A stretch of 64,000 bases of DNA, from positions 23,014,437 through 23,078,436 of the forward strand of contig OY821522.1 of assembly GCA_963682025.1 (NCBI GenBank), written 5' to 3'. Under the pieces are notes generated by a model. It searched no databases. It saw only the letters and a list, made by a program, of their open reading frames with translations, and was not told the origin of the DNA. Of this stretch, positions 55,845-64,000 are shown one piece after another. A program made the translations under genes and the position numbers. The first letter of the stretch is position 1. Each line of letters starts with the position of its first letter. Source of the DNA: Cordilura impudica. Lineage: Eukaryota > Arthropoda > Insecta > Diptera > Scathophagidae.

Positions 55845-56341
55845 GTACATAAAGGAGATGAACATTTAAATTATACAACTATAATGGTATGTGAAAAAAG
55901 TGAATTGGAATATTTCAGTTGTGATAAGGAAAATAAAATGTAAAAAAATTAATAATATAAAATATGAAAAGCAAAAAAGGGCCACGTCAATTGTTATACT
56001 CGTATTCAATGTAGTTGGGGTTCTCTCCAAAATAGGCATCACCAATCGTCATTTATTGGCTAGTATATCGACGATGGACCAAAGTGATGGTGGTTCGTTC
56101 TGGACGAATAAAGCTTACCTTGATCGCATGTAGATGGTGGCAAAGCGGGCAACCATAATTGGTGATGAACAACGTTTGTGCCATTATGAACTGCAAAATA
56201 GGATAATTATTAGTAAGTAAAGTATAAGAAGAGTTTTAGAAATCGTGGCGTATGAAAGAAGTTTTCATTTTTTTAGTTTAAATGACGTGGTAAGAGTATT
56301 AATTTGTGAGTCGGTCTCGTGATTACACCATTTCGAGTTTT
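55845..56341. other. A+T-rich spacer without recognised features
   Basis: Short open frames only. I see no LTR or repeat match inside the window. Confidence 0.5.
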
Positions 56342-57431
56342 TTAATCGGCTACCAGAACTATGCCATCTGCACCACGATAAATCTTAGTAACACGACCTA
56401 GGCGCCATCCTGTAGGACAAAGAAGTTCATTTCTAAGTACCACGAGGTTGTTTTCTTGTAAGTCAATTTGAGGAAATTTCCATTTGTTCCGTTTATGTAA
56501 TTCTTTTAAATATTGGTCCTTCCATCCGTGGCAAATCTCTTGTTGCATAGCCTTGACTTTACGCCATCTATTAACGATGCTTATTGCCGGAGTCAATTAT
56601 TCAAGTTCAGCCGGAGTAAGCAACGCAGTGCCAATCAGAGAATGATCAGGAGTGAGAGCAGACAAATGTTCGACATTTTCAGAGAGAGGGCCAAAAGAGT
56701 GGAAAATCCTTCGAAGATGTATTTCATTTGATCAGCCATTTTTTTGAAATGCATCTTAAAGCTTTTTACGCCGGCTTCCCATAATCCTCCCATATGGGCC
56801 GCTGCGGAGGGAATAAAGTGCCATGATAAGCGTTGATGCTTGTGCTTGGTTACGAAAATTTCACTCAGTTCTTTCACATACTTTTCAAAGTTTGCATCGA
56901 TTTCCCTTGCAGCCCCGACGAAATTTCTGCCGTTGTCCGAGTATATGCAGTTTGGGCAACCACGACGAGTGATGAAACGAGCTAATGCAGGTAAAAAGGC
57001 TAGAGTTGATAAATCGCTGATGGCTTCGAGATGAATCGCCTTGGTAGAGAAACAGACAAAGAGCCATACATAACCCTTGGTGATTCTACAATATCGACTT
57101 GTGAAGCTTTTAATATCAAGTGGGCGTGCAAAATCAACGCCTGTATTAGCAAAGGGATGACTCGAAGTGGTTCTTTCTTCGGGTAAAGCTGCTATTATTT
57201 TTCCTTGACTTAATTTACGATGTACTACACACTCCTTACAGCTGTTGATACCTGTTTTAATAAGAGTTTTCGCCTTTATTATCCAACATTCATGCCAGAT
57301 ACCACTACGGACCAACCGCAAACCTCCATGTGAATCATTTTGTGAATGAAGTCAACATACACACGAGCTAATCTGCTGTCGTATGCCAAAATAATAGGAA
57401 ACCTTTCGTGATAAGATAAGTTTGAAGATGC
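56342..57431 (-). pseudogene. BEL/Pao integrase remnant (BEL-4)
   Basis: From about 57,410 the pre-integrase part is decayed (RFPIILAYDSRLARVYVDFI). The frame from 57,321 has the zinc module (CKECVVHRK), first Asp in NTGVDFARPLD, second in IYSDNGRNFVGA and Glu in HMGGLWEAGVKSFKM, all intact. A deletion or shift after the Glu helix (near 56,720) loses the LNSRPL block. The C-terminal domain resumes at 56,596 (WKDQYLKELHKRNKW, PTGWRLGRVTKIYRGADG) and stops at 56,342. The satellite begins where upstream pol should continue. Confidence 0.87.
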
Positions 57432-57435
57432 GATC

Positions 57436-60400
57436 TTTAATTTTAAATTTTTAATTTTTAATTTTTAATTTTTAATTTTTAATTTTTAATTTTTAATTTT
57501 TAATTTTTAATTTTTAATTTTTAATTTTAAATTTTAAATTTTTAATTATTAATTTTTAATTTTTATTTTTTAATTATTAATTTTTAATTTTTAATGTTGA
57601 ATGTTTAATTTTTAATTTTTAATTTTTCATTTTTAATTTTTAATTTTTAATTTTTAATTTTTAATATTTAATTTTTAATTTTTAATTTTAATATATAATT
57701 ATTAATTTTTAATTTTTAATTTTTATTTTTTAATTTTTAATTTTTAATTTTTAATTTTTAATTTTTAATTTTTAATTTTTAATTTTTAATTTTTAATTTT
57801 TAATTTTTAATTTTTAATTTTTAATTTTTAATTTTTAATTTTTAATTTTAAATTTTAAATTTTTAATTTTTTATTTTTAATTTTTAATTTTTAATTTTTA
57901 TTTTTTAATTTTTAATTTTAAATTTATATTTTTAATTTTTAATTTTTAATTTTTAATTTTTAGTTTTTAATTTTTAATTTTTAATTTTTAATATATAATT
58001 TTTAATTTGTAATTTGTAATTTTTAATTTTTAACTTTTTACTTTTAATTTTTAATTTTTAATTTTAAATTTTTAATTTTTAATTTTTAATTTTTAATTTT
58101 TAATTTTTAATTTTTAATTTTTAATATATAATTTTTAATTTGTAATTTTTAATTTTTAATTTTTTACTTTTAATTTTTAATTTTTAATTTTAAATTTTTA
58201 ATTTTTAATTTTTAATTTTTAATTTTTAATTTTTAATTTTTAATTTTTAATTTTTAATTTTTTATTTTTATTTTTTAATTTTTAAATTTTAATTTTTAAG
58301 TTTTAATTTTTAATTTTTAATTTTTAATTTTTAATTTTTAATTTTTAATTTTTAATTTTTAATTTTTAATTTTTAATTTTTAATTTTTAATTTTTAATTT
58401 TTAATTTTTAATTTTTAATTTTTAATTTTTAATTTTTAATTTTTAATTTTTAATTTTTAATTTTTAATTTTTAATTTTTAATTTTTAATTTTTAATTTTT
58501 AATTTTTAATTTTTAATTTTTAATTTTTAATTTTTAATTTTTAATTTTTAATTTTTAATTTTTAATTTTTAATTTTTAATTTTTAATTTTTAATTTTTAA
58601 TTTTTAATTTTTAATTTTTAATTTTTAATTTTTAATTTTTAATTTTTAATTTTTAATTTTTAATTTTTAATTTTTAATTTTTAATTTTTAATTTTTAATT
58701 TTTAATTTTTAATTTTTAATTTTTAATTTTTAATTTTTAATTTTTAATTTTTAATTTTTAATTTTTAATTTTTAATTTTTAATTTTTAATTTTTAATTTT
58801 TAATTTTTAATTTTTAATTTTTAATTTTTAATTTTTAATTTTAAATTTTTAATTTTAAATTTTAAATTTTTAATTTTTAATTTTTAATTTTTAATATTTA
58901 ATTTTTAATTTGTAATTTGTAATTTTTAATTTTTAATTTTTAATTTTTAATTTTTAATTTGTAATTTGTAATTTTTTATTTTTAATTTTTAATTTTTAAT
59001 TTTTAATTTTTAATTTTTAATTTTTAATTTTTAATTTTTAATTTTTAATTTTTAATTTTTAATTTTTAATTTTTAATTTTTAATTTTTAATTTTTAATTT
59101 TTAATTTTTAATTTTTAATTTTTAATTTTTAATTTTTAATTTTTAATTTTTAATTTTTAATTTTTAATTTTTAATTTTTAATTTTTAATTTTTAATTTTT
59201 AATTTTTAATTTTTAATTTTTAATTTTGAATTTTTAATTTTGAATTTTTAATTTTTAATTTTTAATTTTAAATTTTTAATTTTTAATTTTTAATTTTTAA
59301 TTTTTAATATTTAATTTTTAATTTGTAATTTGTAATTTTTAATTTTTAATTTTTAATTTTTAATTTGTAATTTTTTATTTTTAATTTGTAATTTTTTATT
59401 TTTAATTTTTAATTTTTAATTTTTAATTTTTAATTTTTATTTTTTAATTTTTAATTTTTAATTTTTAATTTTTAATTTTTAATTTTTAATTTTTAATTTT
59501 TAATTTTTAATTTTTAATTTTTAATTTTTAATTTTTAATTTTTAATTTTTAATTTTTAATTTTTAATTTTCAATTTTTAATTTTTAATTTTTAATTTTTA
59601 ATTTTTAATTTTTAATTTTTAATTTTTAATTTTTAATATATAATTTTTACTTTTTAATTTTTAATTTTTAATTTTATATTTCTAATTTTTAATTTTTATT
59701 TTTTATTTTTTTATTTTTAATTTTTAATTTTTTATTTTTAATTTTTAATTTTTAATTTTTAATTTTTAATTTTTAATTTTTAATTTTTAATTTTTAATTT
59801 TTAATTTTTAATTTTTAATTTTTAATTTTTAATTTTTAATTTTTAATTTTTAATTTTTAAATTTTAAATTTTAATTTTAAATTTTTAATTTTTAATTTTT
59901 AATTTTTAAAATTTAATTTTTAGTTTTTAATTTTTAATATTTAATTTTTAATTTTTAATTTTTAATTTTTAATTTTTAATTTTTAATTTTTAATTTTTAA
60001 TTTTTAATTTTTAATTTTAAATTTTTAATTTTAAATTTTTAATTTTTAATTTTTAATTTTTAATATTTAATTTTTAATTTGTAATTTGTAATTTGTAATT
60101 TTTAATTTTTAATTTTTATTTTTAATTTTTAATTTTTAATTTTAAATTTTTAATTTTAAATTTTTAATTTTTAATTTTTAATTTTTAATTTTTAATTTTT
60201 AATATTTAATTTTTAATTTGTAATTTGTAATTTTTAATTTTTAATTTTTAATTTTTAATTTTTAATTTTTAATTTTTAATTTGTAATTTGTAATTTTTTA
60301 TTTTTAATTTTTAATTTTTAATTTTTAATTTTTAATTTTTAATTTTTAATTTTTAATTTTTAATTTTTAATTTTTAATTTTTAATTTTTAATTTTTAATT

Positions 60401-63400
60401 TTTAATTTTTAATTTTTAATATTTAATTTTTACTTTTTAATTTTTAATTTTTAATTTTATATTTCTAATTTTTAATTTTTAATTTTTAATTTTTAATTTT
60501 TAATTTTTATTTTTTATTTTTTTGTTTTTAATTTTTAATTTTTTATTTTTAATTTTTAATTTTTAATTTTTAATTTTTAATTTTTAATTTTTAATTTTTA
60601 ATTTTTAATTTTTAATTTTTAATTTTTAATTTTTAATTTTTAATTTTTAATTTTTAATTTTTAATTTTTAATTTTTAATTTTTAATTTTTAAATTTTAAT
60701 TTTAAATTTTTAATTTTTAATTTTTAATTTTTAATTTTTAATTTTTAGTTTTTAATTTTTAATATTTAATTTTTAATTTTTAATTTTTAATTTTTAATTT
60801 TTAATTTTTAATTTTTAATTTTGAATTTTTAATTATTAATTATTAATTTTTAATTTTTAATTTTTATTTTTAATTTTTAATATTTAATTTTTATTTTTTA
60901 ATTTTTAATTTTTAATTTTTAATTTTTAATTTTTAATTTTTAATTTTTAATTTTTAACTTTTAATTTTTAATTTTTAATTTTTAATTTTTAATTTTTAAC
61001 TTTTAATTTTTAATTTTTAATTTTTAATTTTTAATTTTTAATTTTTAATTTTTAATTTTTAATTTTTAATTTTTAATTTTTAATTTTTAGTTTTTAATTT
61101 TTAATTTTTAATTTTTAATTTTTAATTTTTAATTTTGAATTTTGAATTTTTTATTACTAATTTTTAATTTTTAATTTTTAAATTTATAATTTTATTTCTT
61201 AATTTTTAATTTTTAATTTTTAATTTTTAATTTTTAATTTGTAATTTTTAATTTTTAATTTTTAATTTTTAATTTTCAATTTTTAATTTTTATTTTTTAA
61301 TTTTTAATTTTTAATTTTTAACTTTTAATTTTTAATTTTTAATTTTTAATTTTTAATTTTTAATTTTTAATTTTTAATTTTTAATTTTTAATTTTTAATT
61401 TTAAATTTTTAATTTTTAATTTTTAACTTTTAATTTTTATTTTTAATTTTTAATTTTTAATTTTTAATTTTTAATTTTTAATTTTTAATTTTTAATTTTT
61501 AATTTTTAATTTTTAATTTTTAATTTTTAATTTTTAATTTTTAATTTTTAATTTTTAATTTTTAATTTTTAATTTTTAATTTTTAATTTTTAATTTTTAA
61601 TTTTTAATTTTTAATTTTTAATTTTTAATTTTTAATTTTTAATTTTTAATTTTTAATTTTTAATTTTTAATTTTTAATTTTTAATTTTTAATTTTTAATT
61701 TTTAATTTTTAATTTTTAATTTTTAATTTTTAATTTTTAATTTTTAATTTTTAATTTTTAATTTTTAATTTTAAATTTTTAATTTTTAATTTTTAATTTT
61801 TAATTTTAATTTTGAATTTTTAATTTTGAATTTTGAATTTTTGTTGCTAATTTTTTATTTTTAATTTTTAAATTTATAATTTTATTTCTTAATTTTTAAT
61901 TTTTAGTTTTTAATTTTTAAATTTTATTTTTAATTTTTAATATTTAATTTTTATTTTTTAATTTTTAATTTTTAATTTTTAATTTTTAATTTTTAATTTT
62001 TAATTTTTAATTTTTAATTTTTAATTTTTAATTTTTAATTTTTAATTTTTAATTTTTAAATTTAATTTTTAATTTTTAATTTTTAATTGTTAATTTTTAA
62101 TTTTTAATTTTTAATTTTTAATTTTTAATTTTTAATTTTTAATTTTTAATTTTTAATTTTTAATTTTTAATTTTTAATTTTTAATTTTTAATTTTTAATT
62201 TTTAATTTTTAATTTTTAATTTTTAATTTTTAACTTATAAATTTTAATTTTTAATTTTTAATTTTTAATTTTTAATTTTTAATTTTTAATTTTAATTTTT
62301 AATTTTAATTTTTAATTTTTAATTTTTAATTTTTAATTTTTAATTTTTAATTTTTAATTTTTAATTTTTAATTTTTAATTTTTAATTTTTAATTTTTAAT
62401 TTTTAATTTTTAATTTTTAATTTTTAATTTTTAATTTTTAATTTTTAATTTTTAATTTTTAATTTTTAATTTTTAATTTTTAATTTTTAATTTTTAATTT
62501 TTAATTTTAATTTTTAATTTTTAATTTTTAATTTTTAATTTTTAATTTTTAATTTTTAATTTTTAATTTTTAATTTTTAATTTTTAATTTTTAATTTTTA
62601 ATTTTTAATTTTTAATTTTTAATTTTTAATTTTTAATTTTTAATTTTTAATTTTTAATTTTTAATTTTTTAATTTTTAATTTTTAATTTTTAATTTTAAA
62701 TTTTTAATTTTTAATTTTTAATTTTTAATTTTTAATTTTTAATTTTTAATTTTTAATTTTTAATTTTTAATTTTTAATTTTTAATTTTTAATTTCTAATT
62801 TTTAATTTTTAATTTTTAATTTTTAATTTTTAATTTTAATTTTTAAGTTTTAATTTTTAATTTTCAATTTTAATTTTTAATTTTTAAGTTTAATTTTTAA
62901 TTTTTAATTTTTAATTTTTAATTTTTAATTTTTAATTTTTAATTTTTAATTTCTAATGTTTAATTTTTAATTTTTAGTTTTTAATTTTTAATTTCTAATT
63001 TGTCATTTTCAATTTTTAATTTTTAATTTTAAATTTTTAATTTTTAATTTTTAATTTTTAATTTTTAATTTTTAATTTTTAATTTTTAATTTTTAATTTT
63101 TAATTTTTATTTTTAATTTTTAATTTTTAATTTTTAATTTTTAATTTTTAATTTTTAATTTCTAATTTTTAATTTTTAATTTTTAATTTTTAATTTTCAA
63201 TTTTTAATTTTTAATTTTTAATTTTTTAATTTTTAAGTTTTAATTTTTAATTTTTAATTTTTAATTCTTAATTTTTAGTTTTTAATTTTTAATCTTTGGT
63301 TTTTAATTTTTAATTTTTAATTTTTAATTTTTAATTTTTAGTTTTTAGTTTTTAGTTTTTAGTTTTTAAATTTTTAATTTTTAATTTTTAATCTTTAATT

Positions 63401-64000
63401 TTTAATTTTTAATTTTTAATTTTTAATTTTTAATTTTCAATGTTTCATTTTAAATGTTTCATTTTTAATTTTTAATTTTTAACTTATAATTTTTAATTTT
63501 TAATTTTTATTTTTTAATTTTTAATTTTTAATTTTTAATTTTTAATTTTTAATTTTTAATTTTTAATTTTTAATTTTTAATTTTTAATTTTTAATTTTTA
63601 ATTTTTAATTTTTAATTTTTAATTTTAATTTTTAATTTTTAATTTTTAATATTTTAATTTTTAATTTTTAATTTTTAATTTTTAATTTTTAATTTTTAAT
63701 TTTTTAATTTTTAATTTTTAATTTTTAATTTTTAATTTTTAATTTTTAATTTTTAATTTTAATTTTTAATTTTTAATTTTTAATTTTTAATTTTTAATTT
63801 TTAATTTTTAATTTTTGATTTTTAATTTTTAATTTTTGATTTTTAATTTTTAATTTATAATTTTTAATTTTTAAATTTTAATTTTCATTTTTAATTTTTA
63901 ATTTTAAATTTTTAAGTTTTAATTTTTAATTTTTAATTTTTAATTTTTAATTTTTAATTTTTAATTTTTAATTTTTAATTTTCAAGTTTAATTTTCAAGT
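57436..64000. repeat. (AATTTTT)n satellite, continues beyond the window
   Basis: At least 6.5 kb of the 7-bp unit AATTTTT (AAAAATT on the other strand), mostly exact with scattered variants. Variant blocks recur: AATTTGTAATTTGTAATTTT near 58,005, 58,910, 59,325, 60,075 and 60,220; TTTTATATTTCTAATTTTTA near 59,672 and 60,453; and AAATTTATAATTTTATTTCT near 61,179 and 61,869. So segments of several hundred bp were themselves duplicated. No gene is present. Confidence 0.95.

Overview
The window is eukaryotic repeat DNA, most likely pericentromeric or another heterochromatic part of a higher-fly (Diptera, Brachycera) genome. The evidence is the mix of retroelement families (BEL/Pao, Ty3/gypsy, R1-clade non-LTR, Helitron, tRNA-derived SINE), strong A+T richness, decayed reading frames throughout and a 6.5-kb simple satellite at the right end. 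I see no intact host gene, rRNA gene, true tRNA gene, operon or CRISPR array. The species assignment is inference.

Left half (1-31,100). A BEL/Pao integrase remnant (minus, 1-840) abuts an R1-clade gag remnant (plus, 871-1820). A long BEL element, here BEL-1, is inserted next to it on the plus strand (2181-30,397) with LTRs of 661 and 680 bp and a 5-bp target duplication CACAT. BEL-1 is split twice. Gypsy-1 (minus, 6537-14,721, duplication GTTT, 1.06-kb LTRs) sits in its gag. Gypsy-2 (minus, 16,273-28,573, duplication CCCG) sits in its integrase. Gypsy-2 is itself split in its RNase H by Gypsy-3 (minus, 18,332-23,546, duplication AAGT, two 629-bp LTRs). With the insertions removed BEL-1 is about 7.7 kb. 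It has lost protease, reverse transcriptase and RNase H, and it carries a zinc-knuckle ORF after pol.

Middle (31,100-50,400). Two inverted copies of one non-coding dispersed repeat (31,768-32,480 and 35,716-36,527) bracket a decayed Helitron Rep gene (about 32,890-34,897). Gypsy-4 (minus, 35,260-50,371, duplication AAAT) keeps gag, a broken protease and integrase but no reverse transcriptase. It was invaded by a copy of the dispersed repeat, by Gypsy-5 (plus, LTRs at 37,583 and 44,788, non-coding interior with a minisatellite and Helitrons) and by a foldback element (48,215-49,641) with 450-bp inverted arms and an 8-bp duplication.

Right part (50,400-64,000). There are several minus-strand BEL/Pao remnants, a tRNA-derived SINE at 55,659, another BEL integrase piece, and then (AATTTTT)n satellite from about 57,436 to the end of the window.

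Nothing here works as a host pathway. Four of the five gypsy elements and four of the five BEL pieces lie on the minus strand, as would be expected of a one-strand transposon graveyard. Items worth following up are the small upstream ORFs of the Gypsy-2/3/4 lineage (one a possible N-myristoylated single-pass membrane peptide), the zinc-knuckle ORF in the env position of BEL-1, the hairpin-core minisatellite, the foldback element, the SINE and the layered satellite. Divergence counts between LTR pairs were made by eye and are approximate.
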